Shown: piece by piece, positions 1 through 11,631 of the stretch
Numbering within the stretch: the stretch's first letter is position 1
How the letters are laid out: each line of letters opens with the position of its first letter
Assembly: GCA_014529385.2 (NCBI GenBank)
Contig: CM043955.1
Span: forward strand, 152,074,140-152,138,139
Source of the DNA: Adiantum capillus-veneris
Lineage: Eukaryota; Streptophyta; Polypodiopsida; Polypodiales; Pteridaceae
Length of the DNA: 64,000 bases
Direction of reading: 5' to 3'
The notes under the pieces: generated by a model
What the model saw: the letters and a program-made list of their open reading frames with translations, nothing else
Told to the model about the DNA's origin: nothing
The model's database searches: none
Position numbers and translations under genes: made by a program

Positions 1-3000
1 GTCTTCGAATGGAAGACAGGATTCCGTGCCAACGCTATGGTACTCTGGCTATCACAATGTAGAATCGGAGCATCACCAGCCATACCAAGATCTCCCACTA
101 GTCGTGAGAGCCATACGGCCTCCTTGGCAGCCTCAGTGGCAGCCATATATTCAGCCTTTGTAGTGCTCAAAGCAATGCATGGCTGTAAACGTGATGCCCA
201 CGAAACCGGTCCACCTGCAACTGTGAACACATAGCCGCTAGTAGACTTCCTCGAGTCCACTGACCCTGCATAGTCTGAATCTGTATATCCGCAAACAGAC
301 ATATCCTTCTCACCATAACATAGGGACAACTCTGAAGTCCCTCTCAAGTATCTGAGAATACCTCTCACTGCATCCCAATGACGCTTGCCCGGGTTAGACA
401 TGTACTTGCTAACCACACCAACTGCATGAGCAAGATCTGGACGCGTAGCCACCATGGCATACATCAAGGAACCAACAGCTGACGCATAGGGAATCTGAGA
501 CATCTCTGTAGTCTCCAAATCTGTCTGAGGGCAGTCATCATGGCTGATTTTTACATATGGAGGCAACGGGGTACTAATGGCCTTCCCCCCTTCCATATGA
601 AAACGCTCAAGCACCTTGTCAATGTACTCTTTCTGACTAAGAAAGAGCATCTTGCAAGAACGATCACGAGTGATCCGCATACCCAAAATATGACTGGCAT
701 CCCCAAGATCCTTCATGGAAAAGGTCTCATGTAGCCTATGTTTCAAGGCATCCACATCAGAAATACACTTCCCTGTGATCAGCATGTCATCCACATACAA
801 AACCAAAACAATAAGACTACCATCTGCAGCCTTGCGAGTATAGAGGTATGGGTCCTCATAACTACGTACATAGCCCAATGAACTCATGAATGCATCAAAC
901 TTACGATACCATTCACGAGATGATTGCTTCAGCCCATACAAGGTCTTAAGAAGCCGGCATACCATCTTCTTTGAACCATGAATAACAAACCCACTTGGTT
1001 GCTCCATGTACAAATCCTCGTGCAAGTCCGGATGTAAGAAAGATGTCTTTACATCCATTTGCTTCAACTCCATGTCTTCTGTAGCTACCAAGGCAAACAA
1101 CATACGCAAAGTAGACATCTTCACCACTGGGGAGAAGATCTCGTCAAAATCAATGCCCTTCTGTTGCTTGAATCCTTTAGCCACAAGCCTTGCTTTGTAC
1201 CTAGGCTTTGCATCCATTGAACACAATTTTATCTTGTAAACCCACTTGCATGGTAGTGCCTTCTTACCCTTTGGCAAAGGAGTAAGCTCCCACGTTTCAT
1301 TTTGGATCAACGAATCCATCTCTGACTGCATAGCCTACTCCCACTTGAGCTTGTCAACACTAGACATGGCCTCATCATAACATGATGGCTCCCCGCAATC
1401 AGTCAACAATACATAATCCATAGAAGGCACAAAACGCTGAGGCTGTCTTGCACGCCGCTCTGAACGCCTCAAAGACTGTGCAGGAGGTGCATCTGGCTGT
1501 CCCACATCTACATGATCTCCCAACAAGGGCTGATCTCCCACTTGAGGGTCAATGGGCTGCCCACAAGCAGCCATGGGACCATCATACCGATGACCAACCT
1601 CCTCAAATATCACACGCCGAACCTCAACCGTTCGCGGTGATTCTCTATACATAGAGTCCTCATGAAAAACAACATCATGGCTGCGCACAATCTTCCTGTC
1701 AATAGGATCCCACAATCGATAACCCATCTCACCAGAGCTACCATAACCCAAGAAGATACATCTCTTGCTCTTTGGATCCAATTTGCTGCGTTTTGCCTTA
1801 GGTACATGTACATAAGCTTCACAGCCAAAAACACGAAGGTGACCATACGAAGGTGGCAAACCTGTCCATACCTCTTCAGGCACTTTGAAGCCCAAAGGAA
1901 CACTAGGTGAACGATTTATCAAATGCACAGAAGTGGCAACAGCTTCATCCCAAAATCCATTTGACAAACCAGCCATAGAAAGCATACTACGGACTTTTTC
2001 CTGTATAGTCCTGTTCATGCGCTCTGCCACACCATTTTGAGGAGGTGTATAGGGAGCACTAAGCTCGCGCCGTATACCCTTCTCAACACATAATGTTGTG
2101 AAAGCATGAGACATAAATTCACCCCCATTGTCCGTACGTAAGCACTTCAACTTACAACCTGATTGGTTTTCAACAAGAGCCAACCATTGCTTAAATATAT
2201 CAAACACCATATCCTTCTTACGAATGGGGTATGCCCATACCTTCTTGCTAGCATCATCAATGAACGTAACAAAGTACATAGCACCTCCAAGAGAAGCATT
2301 GGGCATCGGCCCACATACATCACTATGCACCAAAGCTAGCTTTTCCAAAGATCTGTGTGGAACACTCTTCTTATGAGAAGATTGAGCATGTCGGCCATAA
2401 AGGCAATGCTCACAAAACTCAAAACCACCAAAATCTGAAACGGGAATGTAATCCGCACGTGCCAACAACTTCAAACCTTTCAGTGACATATGCCCCAAAC
2501 GCTGATGCCATAAAGAAGCAGGAGGTTGCTCAGTGATCCCCACAATGTGATCAGCCACACTAGCTACACAAAGGGAATACAACGTATTCCTCTTAGCACC
2601 TTTAACCAAAACAAGGCTGCCCTTAGTGATCTTCCAACCTCCATCACCAAAAGATACATTGAAACCAAGTGAATCCAACTGACCCACACTAATCAAGCTT
2701 TTTGCAAGAGCCGGCACATGACGCACACGCTGCAAGACAAGCGTAGTAGAGTTTGGCATAGCCAAATGAATATCCCCAATGCCATGAATCTGCATAGAAC
2801 GCCCATCGGCAATCCTGACAGTACCTGTGCTCGAAGCATCATAGTCATGAAACCATGACCTATGAGGCGTAACGTGAAAAGAAGCACCATTGTCAATGAC
2901 CCAATCCATAGGCATACTACGCTCATGAGTGAGAAGAAAAGCGTCATCAAAATAGGATGCAAGCAACACATCACCAAGCTCTTCACTAGTAGCACTAGTC

Positions 3001-3884
3001 GGAGCACATACATGGTCATCTTGAGAGCTACACTCTCCCTGTGTTGCATTTAACTCCTCAATCTTGATATTGGATTTAGGCTTGTCCTTAGCATCATGGT
3101 CTTTCTTCTTACCATCTCCATTTTCCCTTTTCCACTTGTAGCAATCCTTTTTGAAATGGCCTTTTCTACCACAATGAAAACATTCCACATCCTTTTTACT
3201 TGTGCCTGCACGGGACTTGCTTCTAGATTTACCCCTGTTGGACTTATACTTGTCCATAGTCCTGCCTCTGACAACCATTGCACTAGAAGACTTACTACCT
3301 GCATTATTCTTTCGATTACTCTCTTCCGTGAGAAGACTAGACTCCACATTAGTACTTGTCAACTCATCCGCAGGAACCGAGTTACTTATGGCTGTCCTAA
3401 ATGTGTCCCATGACTCAGGCAACGGGACAAGTAAAAACATAGCTTTTACATTTTCCTCAAACGTAATTTTCTGCGTAGCAAGTTGGCTGAAAATTGTATT
3501 GAACTCATTCAAATGCGCATTCATGGAAGCACCTTCCTCCATTCGCAAATCAATAAGCTTTTTAATCCAATACACCATAGAAGCAGCCGAATGCTTATCA
3601 TACATATCGCAAATCCGCTGCCATAGCTCATAAGCTCCACCCTGTGCATCTTTCACATTGTAATAAACAGACTTTGAAAGGGAAAGCCTAATGGTAGACC
3701 TGCACATCTCATCCAACTCCTCCCAATCATCCCTCTCCATGTTCTTTGGCTTAACTCCCTGCAACTTTAGAGGTCGAATCTGTTTCTTCTGCACCAAGAC
3801 ATCCCAAATCTGATCTTTCCAATATGAGAAATTAGCATCATCCAATTTCTCAATATTGAAAACTGTGTCCTCTTTAGTGCCCAT
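1..3884 (-). pseudogene. Element A gag-pol polyprotein, one internal TAG, runs off left edge
   Basis: Start chosen at 3884 (MGTKEDTVFNIEKLDD); the open frame extends 19 codons upstream but homology to element E's gag begins here. Seen in order: gag, zinc knuckle CFHCGRKGHFKKDC from residue 235, retropepsin site at residues 331-333, integrase HHCC region ending CEHCLYG, and integrase core with HSD, RTDNGGEF and NGVAERMN (the DDE residues). A TAG at 1335-1337 follows residue 849 where the reading continues immediately in frame as AMQSEMDSLIQNETWEL, then RT (LYVDDMLITGK) and RNase H to the edge. The stop most simply reflects CAG to TAG. The protease triad reads D-N-G instead of D-S/T-G, which should damage catalysis. 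Otherwise the frame is remarkably intact over 1.3 kb past the stop. Confidence 0.92.
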
Positions 3885-4560
3885 TACAACAAGAATGCAA
3901 CAATGAGAAACCTGTAACCAACCAACAAACTGCCACAACAAAGTAGTGTTGCAAATCTAACAACACCTGCTGCTCAATCAAAGAGCAAACGTATAGAGTA
4001 TAAATCAGCCCATAATATGGTCAAAAAACGTACGTAGAAATCCACAAACAAATGCATAAACCCGTGACACCTGTAACTCAACCGGCCTAGGCAAACCGTG
4101 CCACAAAATGCATCAACAATGAGCTGTCATAGAGGCATAAACATACTCCATGTCTGAATAACCACAATAGAGACATAAGCTGACCAAGCTTACACAAATC
4201 CGTGAGCATAAATGGATCCAAGTGAGCATATAACCAATGCACAAGCTCAACGAAGTCCAATCTCTACTGTCAACCAAGTACCTGTCCGTACTCAAACCGC
4301 AACACTGCAAGCAAGAGCAAACCCGCTCTATGTATAGGTGAACCAAATCTCCACAATATCATGCATAAAGAGTGTCTGTCAAACTGCCATATCCACATCC
4401 ATCAACATACATAGATGATGTAAACCTGTAGCTCAAGAACACGCATAAACAGACTGCCCAGAAGAGTAGAAGCTCCCACTCAAACCACAACCATATACAT
4501 GGCTGTCCCACAGTAAAAATACATGTTTTGTAACCACAGAAGAAACTTGTATCCAAAACT

Positions 4561-4635
4561 CCCTGTAACCTGTAACCTGTACCCGTACCTGTACCTGTAC
4601 CTGCACCTGTACCTGTACCTGTACCTGTACCTGTA
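4561..4635. repeat. CCTGTA hexanucleotide minisatellite in element A leader
   Basis: About twelve imperfect copies of a 6-bp unit (cctgta) lie in the leader between the primer-binding site and gag of element A. Because six is a multiple of three, all frames read through it as dipeptide repeats (such as GT or YR), giving spurious open frames. The rest of the leader (3885-4560 and 4636-5064) holds nothing I recognise. Confidence 0.9.
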
Positions 4636-5064
4636 GTCGAAGAAGACAATGTCGCCAAACTTCCACTCTATCTGTGTGTATGAGGCCACTCCAAGAAGAG
4701 GCTACACACTCTCAAATGAGCTGTGGGCTCACGTAAGTGGAAGACACTACAACAATGGCACCTGTAATGGCTATGGAAGCTCTGGCAGCAGAAAACTACC
4801 AAAGAGAGCTTAAAAACGCAGCTCCTAGTCTGTAGCTCGGATGGGATTTCTAATGGCACGAATGGCTCCGAAAGGGGGGTTAAACCCCAAGGACACCTGA
4901 TGAAAATACTCGCGGAGTGCTGAACCTTCCAATGCCAAGCTCAGAAAAACCTTCTGCTCTTTAGAAATGCGCGCGTGCGCGAAACCGAAAAACGGCAATG
5001 AAACAGCAGCAAGTTTCAACACACTCAACAATGATGATGAAGCTCTCAATGCTCTCACTACCAA

Positions 5065-5076
5065 GCTCTGATACCA
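5065..5076 (-). other. Primer-binding site of element A
   Basis: The minus strand reads TGGTATCAGAGC two bases inside the 5' LTR. This is complementary to the 3' end of initiator tRNA-Met, the usual primer of plant copia elements, and it fixes the LTR edge. Confidence 0.93.
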
Positions 5077-5078
5077 CT

Positions 5079-5267
5079 TGTTGGGATCGGAGAGCACACA
5101 CACACAGAGAGCCAACACGAAGAAGGAGATAGACACAGTGTGTGGCGGGGTGGTACTCACACTACAATGTGTAGTTATGAGTATAGTTATTATGAATGAG
5201 TAAATGAATGGCTGTACATGGGCAGCTGAACAACGGGCAGCCGGGCACACGGGCCTTTAACCCAACA
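5079..5267 (-). repeat. 5' LTR of element A (189 bp)
   Basis: Bounded by the inverted ends TGTTGGG and CCCAACA and adjoining the primer-binding site. No second copy lies in the window, so the outer edge rests on the terminal motif. The five bases outside it are atatc. Confidence 0.85.
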
Positions 5268-6459
5268 ATATCCTCTCAAAATGCTATCGAAACTGGCTCT
5301 ATTGTCATTGCTTAATCACAGAGTCCATAGGCCGGCATCGCAACCCATAACGTGGCTTCTTAGCACGCCATTGCTATCATAGCACATAAGAGCAGTAGAG
5401 CTAATGAGTGCCTTGAGATGCAGGGGGATTTTCGGTAGCAAAGGACTAAATCTGCTTGCATATTGAGATGCTCTCCTAGGAATGAAGGGCCTCTCTTAGG
5501 TGGCTTCTCAAAACAGTGTATTAACCACTATCGCCTTAAGATTTGCGCATATCTAAATGCTAAGGAATTGGGCTCTCCTCCAACTATGGAATTTTAAGAT
5601 GCAAGCCTAATACAAGGCAGCGATTTAAGAGGCATCACCCACTCAATTAGCATCTCAAAAGGGTGTTATTCTTTACCTAACTCCTACACATGGCATATGA
5701 AAAAGCGAACTGGATGTTGAATAATCCATTGCCTGTTTTTCAGCCCCAACATGACATCATTTCAACCATATTTGAACACCCTTAACAATATGGCATCTCC
5801 AACTCTACTTGTATCTCAAGATGTTGCTCATTGCTTAGCACCCTACCGGTAGCAGCATCTCAAAACGCCATTGATTTCTTGGCGGTTCTGAGTGTCCAAC
5901 GAGCTTGTTTGAGAAGCAACATCTCAAAATGTTACCATAATGGTGAGATTCCGATTGGATGCTATATCATATTGAGTCCTTTTTTGGGATAAATTTTTCT
6001 TTTCGTGTTCTATTGTGAATAAGAATATCAACCCTAAATCTCTAGATTTTGTTTCTGTATCATGTTATGTATGCCAGTCTAGAAGGAAAAATTAATCGCT
6101 CTTTCAGCCCTCTATCCGAGTTGTAAATGGGACTAGACATTGCCCTGACTAAGAGAATGAGAGGCTGGAGGTAAGACCTTCCCATATCTGAAGGCCCATG
6201 TTTTTCTTTAATTTCCCAATCTCATGAGGTTAACATGTAAACCAAAACCCGAAGTTAGCTAGAGTAAAGCAAAAAATCTAGGGTTTGGGCATAAAACAAA
6301 AACCCCTTGTGTTGGTAGCTTGAAAGTAGCACCAGGTTATGGGAAAAGCTAAACCCTTGGTGAGAAAACCAAAAACTCATGGTTGAGGATAATACCAAAA
6401 AATCGTTGTGTCATCAGAGTGAAGAACTATGTTCAAGAAGATGTATGATGTGCCAAGTT
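5268..6459. other. Gene-free stretch with scattered 'catctcaaaa' words
   Basis: No coding frame of note. The part from about 5270 to 5960 contains many dispersed near copies of 'catctcaaaa' (for example near 5271, 5508, 5653, 5858 and 5926) without a clear period. From about 6000 the sequence leads to the target site of element B. Just beyond B (11960-11972) it continues as a purine tract, gaagggggtga, followed by ttgttgggga, which looks like a polypurine tract and LTR start. The flank may therefore be the 3' end of an older plus-strand LTR element. Confidence 0.4.
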
Positions 6460-6464
6460 TGGGT

Positions 6465-6787
6465 TGTAAAGAATGAGGATGCAAGAGAGCTACACAAGAC
6501 AAGCACAAAAGCACACAGAGATGGAAAGCTTCTTCTTCTTCTTCTCAGAAAAGAGAGTACAAAATGACTAAGTGCTAAAGCTAAAAAGTAGCACATATGT
6601 ACATGCGGTCACTAAGTGTGAACTCACTAGAAGCGTACTAGGCTGGCACTATAAGTGTAGTCCAACTGTAGAATCACTGACAGAGATCCTCCGTGTCGGT
6701 CACCTAACGCGCCAGTGAGTAAATGCCGTAAGCGGCCAAGACCCGTAGTGGATGCCAGCTCAAGGTGTAGAGCTCGACATCTCAACA
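6465..6787 (-). repeat. 3' LTR of element B
   Basis: On the minus strand it begins TGTTGAGATG and ends CTTTACA. It is preceded (6788-6800) by the polypurine tract ctcgagggggag. The pol reading frame runs through the polypurine tract and ends inside this LTR. Confidence 0.96.
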
Positions 6788-8601
6788 CTCCCCCTCGAGC
6801 TCTGCATGTCGCAGAGTCCAAGCATAGTCCGGAAACGTCGAAGCTTCTCAGCTCCGAGAGCCTTGGTCTGCTCCTCTGTGCTGACGTAGACCAAGTCGAT
6901 GTCGCCCGCCAACACTCGCTCTCGAACGTAGTGGTAATGGACCTCTATGTGTTTGGTCCTGGCATGGAACACTGGGTTCCTAGCCAACTGAATGTTGCTG
7001 AGGTTGTCACAATGGATGAAAATCTGCTGGTCCACCTGCACTCCCAAGTCCTCAAGTAATGTGCGTAGCCAAGCTACCTCGCACACCGCAACTGCTGCAC
7101 CTCTGTACTCGGCCTCTGTGCTCGATAAAGCAACCGTAGGCTGCTTTTTGCTTCTCCAAGTAACAGCAGCACTCCCAAAAGAGAACATGAAGCCACTCGT
7201 AGGTCTCCTATCAACAATGCTACCTGCCCAATCTGCATCTGTATACCCATACAATGCTAATGGTGCATCTGCTGCATAGAACAATGCGTAGTCAAGAGTA
7301 CCTTGCACATACCTAAGTGTGCGTCGTACTCCATCCAAATGTGGCTTCCTCAGAAGCTGCATGAACTGACTCTCCAAGCCTACTGTGTAGCTCAAGTCTG
7401 GCCTCGTGATAGTCAAGTAGATTAGACTACCCACAATCTTCCTGTACATGTTGACATCCTCAACAACATCACCCTTCTCTGCACTCAGCTTTGCATTCAC
7501 ATCCAAGGGAATAGAAATTGGCTTACCTTGCACATACCTAAGTGTGCGTCATACTCCATCCAAATGTGGCTTCCTCGGAATCTGCATGAACTGACTCTCC
7601 AAGCCTACTGTGTAGCTCAAGTCTGGCCTCGTGATAGTCAAGTAGATTAGACTACCCACAATCTTCATGTACATCTTGACATCCTCAACAACATCACCCT
7701 TCTCTGCACTCAGCTTTGCATTCACATCCAAGGGAATAGAAATTGGCTTACAATCAGCCATACCATACTTTGACAACATGTCCAAAGCATACTGTCTTTG
7801 TGATAGCCATACACCCTCTGGAGTCCTGATCACCTCAATGCCAAGAAAGTAGCGCAACTCTTCTAAATCTTTCATTTCAAACTCCTGTTTGAGAAGACCC
7901 TTCACATGGTCAATCTCCATAGCATTGTCACCAACAATAATAAGGTCATCTACATATATGGTAATGACCACAATCTCCACATCACTCTTACGTACATAGA
8001 GTGAATGATCAGCATGAGCTCTCCTAAAACCAATACTGACAAGATACTTGGCAATCCTGTCATACCATGCTCTAGAGCCCTACTTCAAACCATACAAAGC
8101 TTTGAGAAGTCTGCATACATAATCTGGGTAACCTGGATCGACATAACCAGGTGGCTGATCCATATACACTTCCTCTTGCAACTCACCATTCAAGAAGGCA
8201 TTCTTTACATCCATTTGATGCATAATCCATCCTCTAGATTCAGCCACTGCTATGACAGCTCTCACAGTCGTCATCTTTGCCACTGGAGCAAAGGTCTTCT
8301 CATAGTCTATGCCATACGTCTGTGCATAACCCTTTGCGACCAGCCTTGCCTTGTGACACTCAATGTTACCATCAGCCTTATGCTTGGTTTTATACACCCA
8401 TTTACAGCCAATAGCTTTCTTGCCACTTGGCAATGGCACCAACTCCCATGTGTCGTTTGCTTCCAATGCAGCCATCTCTTCATTCATTGCATCATCCCAA
8501 TGCACATTTCCAACTGCATCCTCAAAACATGTGGGCTCCACATCCTGTATCACCTTAGCCATGTAGGCTTGGTGATGCGCTAGATACCCATCATAAGTCA
8601 A
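6760..8601 (-). pseudogene. Element B reverse transcriptase and RNase H
   Basis: The frame begins in the N-terminal RT ([20 protein letters not shown]), continues to KALYGLK, and meets a TAG at 8080-8082 after which GSRAWYDR continues in frame; the expected residue is Gln. The catalytic YVDD is intact (TIYVDDLIIVGDN). Residues GVR become a stop near 7549-7551 (CGA to TGA) in the upstream copy of an in-frame duplication. RNase H follows (ALSSTEAEYRGAAVAVCEVAW, HCDNLSNIQLARNP). Compared with B', five codons (IADIF) before TKALG are missing. The protein ends in MSSSTP within the 3' LTR. It is not functional as it stands. Confidence 0.92.
7301..7750 (-). repeat. In-frame 225-bp tandem duplication inside element B RT
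   Basis: Positions 7301-7525 and 7526-7750 are near-identical copies with a period of exactly 225 bp (75 codons). Each encodes the stretch from KPISIPLDVNAKLSAEK to RTLRYVQG. B' has a single copy, so this is a duplication in B. The reading frame is kept, although the upstream copy carries a TGA. Confidence 0.95.
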
Positions 8602-8717
8602 TTTCTGAACTGGATTTCTGACTCTATTAGATCTGCACGGTCCTGGGTCACTTCTTTGCCCTCTAGCATCTTCTTGTACTTTCCTACACCAGGTGTCGTG
8701 ACAGTCGGAATTCCAAA

Positions 8718-10286
8718 TTACTCATCAAGACTTTGTTCAGAACCATCTGAATCCATGTCTACATGTGAAAAACCTGATGATGCATCAGCCATAAAGGGAG
8801 GTTCATCAACCTTTTTCTTTCCTTTTCGTGATACATTCCCTGTACCTGTTGGTGGAGTAACCTGCGTACGTAGTCTACCATTCCATGGTTTCTCAACAGA
8901 GCCACGAGAAGAGGACTCTTCTGGTCCACTCAAAACCTGTGACTGTGGCCTCACATTTTGTACAACCACATCATCTTTTACATCAGCCCCAATAGTGCCA
9001 TGTGCATTACTGTACCAGCTGCTCATCTCATCAAAGACTACATCTCTGCTCACTCGTAATTCTCGTGTAGTAGGATTGTAGCACCTGTACCCCTTTTGTT
9101 CAAGGGAATATCCCACAAGAATACATTTCTCTGCTTTAGGATCCAATTTCCTACGCAACTCATCTGGTACATGCACGTAAGCTATGCAGCCAAACACTTT
9201 CAAGTGTGCCAAATCAGGCTTTGTACCTGTAAACTTTTCCTCAGGTGTTACATCATGCACCGCAGCTGTAGGTGTTTTGTTCATAATGTACACAGTTGTA
9301 TTTACGGCTTGAGCCCAGAAATGATGAGACATGTTCTTCTCATTCATCAATGCACGTGCAACCTCTGCAATGTGCCTGCTTTTCCTTTCTGCGACCCCAT
9401 TCTGTTGTGGAGTATATCTACATGTAAACTGCCTACGTATACCATGCATTCGCAGAAAATCTGAAAATGCATTGGAGAAGTACTCTCCCCCTCCATCTGA
9501 CCTCAATGTCTTGATTTGCATATATGTCTCCTTCTCAATCATGACTTTGAAGTCTTGAAAGTGACCAAACACTTCACTTTTGTTACGCATGAAGTAGACC
9601 CATACTTTCCTTGTATGGTCATCAATGAAAGAGACATAATACCTGCAACCATGTATACTTGCAGTATCGGTTGGACCCCAAACATCTGTGTACACCACCT
9701 CAAGTGGATTTTTACATACATTGCGCTCATGTGGAAATGAGCCCTTTGATTGTTTTCCAAACTGGCATGCTGCACACACTTTATGCATACCATCCACCTT
9801 GAATTTGGGCAAACCTTTTACAATCTGTTTTGATTGCATGCTGCGCAATCTCTGCTCATTGACATGGCCAATGCGTTTGTGCCAAATGTCAACATCAGCC
9901 ACAACACCTGAGCCCTGTGCAAATAATGCAGCTTTTACCTCAGGCATGTCTACATTCAGCGTAAACATTCTGCCCACACATTTGCCCTCTGTGATCAGCT
10001 TACAGCCATTCTGGAAATCTTCTACATAACAGCCATTTGGATTGAAGCGAACTTGCAAACCCTGCTCAACCATTTGTCCAACAGAAACAAGATTCTTTGT
10101 AATGTTTGGGACATGAAGTACATCTGCTAAGTACTTTGATTTCCCACTCTTCGTATTTAGAGGTATGTCCCCTACATGAGCAATGGGGTGAGCTGTGTCA
10201 TCTCCTGTCTGCACATAGCCTGACACATCTGGTTTGCGCATATCTCTAAACCACTCTCCACGAGACGTCATGTGATTAGAGGCACC
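8718..10286 (-). pseudogene. Element B protease remainder and integrase
   Basis: After the stop that replaces the protease catalytic Ser (see gag entry), the frame continues as GASNHMTSRGEWF and stays open for over 500 residues. It covers the retropepsin body, the GAG-pre-integrase zinc region (WHKRIGHVNEQRL ... CAACQFGKQSKG), and the integrase core with TDVWGP, RSDGGGEY and NGVAERKSR (D, D, E present). The C-terminal part (HLKVFGCIAYVHVPDELRRK) leads to the acidic linker before RT. It ends at a TAA (8718-8720) where B' has Glu. A one-base deletion relative to B' near 8690 also shifts the frame before RT. Confidence 0.92.
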
Positions 10287-11318
10287 TTAATCCACATACC
10301 AAACATCATCTTGGGTGGAATTCTCTGCAGTCATTGTATTCATTACATGCTGCATAACAAACATGCGCTCGTTTTTACTGTCATCTGCATCTCTACTAGT
10401 AGATGCATAATTGCCCTGTTCTCTCTTTCCACTTGCTTTTCCCTTTGGACAGTCACGTGACATGTGACCTCTTTCACCACAAGTCCAACATTCTCTGCTA
10501 TTTGGAGTATGTTGCTCCTTGCTTGATCCTGCACCACGACCTCTTTGACTCCCCCTGCCTTGAGACTGGTTTCCCCTGCCACCTGTATTGTTTTGATTTG
10601 ATTGACCTTCCAGAAATTGGCCCCTGCAACCCCTTGGGCCTCGACCACGACCTCTACCTCTACCTCTATTGGAGTTAGAATAGAAGGCCTGTTCATAATT
10701 ATTTCTGCCATGAGAAGAAGATGTGTCAAGGTTCTTCTCCTCAAGAATAAGCATAGAAATCAAATCTTGGAACACGGGGATGTCGTCTCTTGTATTCATG
10801 GAAGACCTAAAATGTACATACTCATCTCCTAGACCATCCAAGCATGCACGGACAATGTCATCGTCTTCCACTGAGACTTTAATAGATCCAAGAGCCTCAA
10901 TGATACTCTTGATCTTCAAGGCATAATCATTGATTGAGAGGTTGTTCCTCTTAACCTGATTTAGCTCCGACTTTAGTTGAAGCTTCCTGGCCTTGGTGTT
11001 CACCTCGAACACTCTGCCTAAGTTTCTCCATGCAATGGAGGGGGTTTCAGCATCCTGTAGATAGCCCATCATGCCATCTGTGATGCTCATAGAAAGCCAA
11101 TACATCACTTTGCTCTAGCCTTGTTGCCAGTCCCTCAAAGCTTTCCTTTGTTCTGCTGTAGCATTTGCCTCGGGAATCTCTGGTTCCTTTTCATTGTCTC
11201 CTTCTACATAGTCCCAATAACCTTTTCCTTTTAGGAAATTTGTTATTATGAACTTCCATGCAGGGTAGTTATTTTTCTCAAGCTTCTCAGTAACAATCTG
11301 ACTGAAACCGTCAGACAT
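10287..11318 (-). pseudogene. Element B gag and protease start
   Basis: Starts MSDGFSQIVTEKLEKNNYP, a UBN2-type copia gag. A TAG at 11115-11117 interrupts after RDWQQG, and reading resumes in frame (SKVMYWLSMSITDGMMGY). Further on are an Arg/Gly-rich tract (RGRGRGRGRGPRGCRGQ), a zinc knuckle CWTCGERGHMSRDC, and the protease lead-in VWYVD. There the codon for the catalytic Ser of D-S-G is TAA (10287-10289); B' has the intact DSGAS. The gag TAG is shared with B' at the same codon. Confidence 0.92.
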
Positions 11319-11619
11319 CTTGAAGCACTAAGACAAAATAGCTGCAATCTGTAAAAACCTGCAAATCTGCTGAACCTGCTATCGTGGTACCTGTAACGCT
11401 TTCTACACTCAACCAGTGTCCACAATCAAGCGTACATACAACCACTGTACTTGTATAGTAAATCTCTATATACTGCACTTTGGAGACCTGTTCAGAAACT
11501 TGTGCGAAAAACCGCTAAAATTTTTTTCGCAGCGCGAGGCGCCTTCGGCATTTGTTTGTGGATTGCGAACGAAGGGATTGTGATGCTCTTGCTCTCTTAG
11601 CCTCTCTTGCCTGCACCAG

Positions 11620-11631
11620 GCTCTGATACCA
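11620..11631 (-). other. Primer-binding site of element B
   Basis: The minus strand reads TGGTATCAGAGC directly against the 5' LTR end. It is complementary to initiator tRNA-Met. Confidence 0.95.

Larger units (their letters stand above)
1..5267 (-). mobile_element. Element A: Ty1/copia LTR retrotransposon, 3' end outside window
   Basis: Reading on the minus strand, the order is 5' LTR (5079-5267), primer-binding site (5065-5076), an untranslated leader of about 1.2 kb, then gag-protease-integrase-RT-RNase H in the copia order. The RNase H part runs off the left edge, so the 3' LTR and the left target duplication cannot be seen. The domain order (integrase before RT) identifies Ty1/copia. 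The polyprotein resembles that of element E at 25533-30232 in gag and integrase, so A and E are related, but their LTRs differ. Confidence 0.95.

Noticed and set aside
2128-3633. Plus-strand frames opposite element A pol, and similar antisense frames opposite B, B', F and G
   Set aside because: Shadow frames of well-supported copia and gypsy coding on the other strand; no domains.
4359-4689. Gly-Thr and Tyr-Arg dipeptide-repeat open frames
   Set aside because: By-products of the 6-bp CCTGTA minisatellite, open in all frames.
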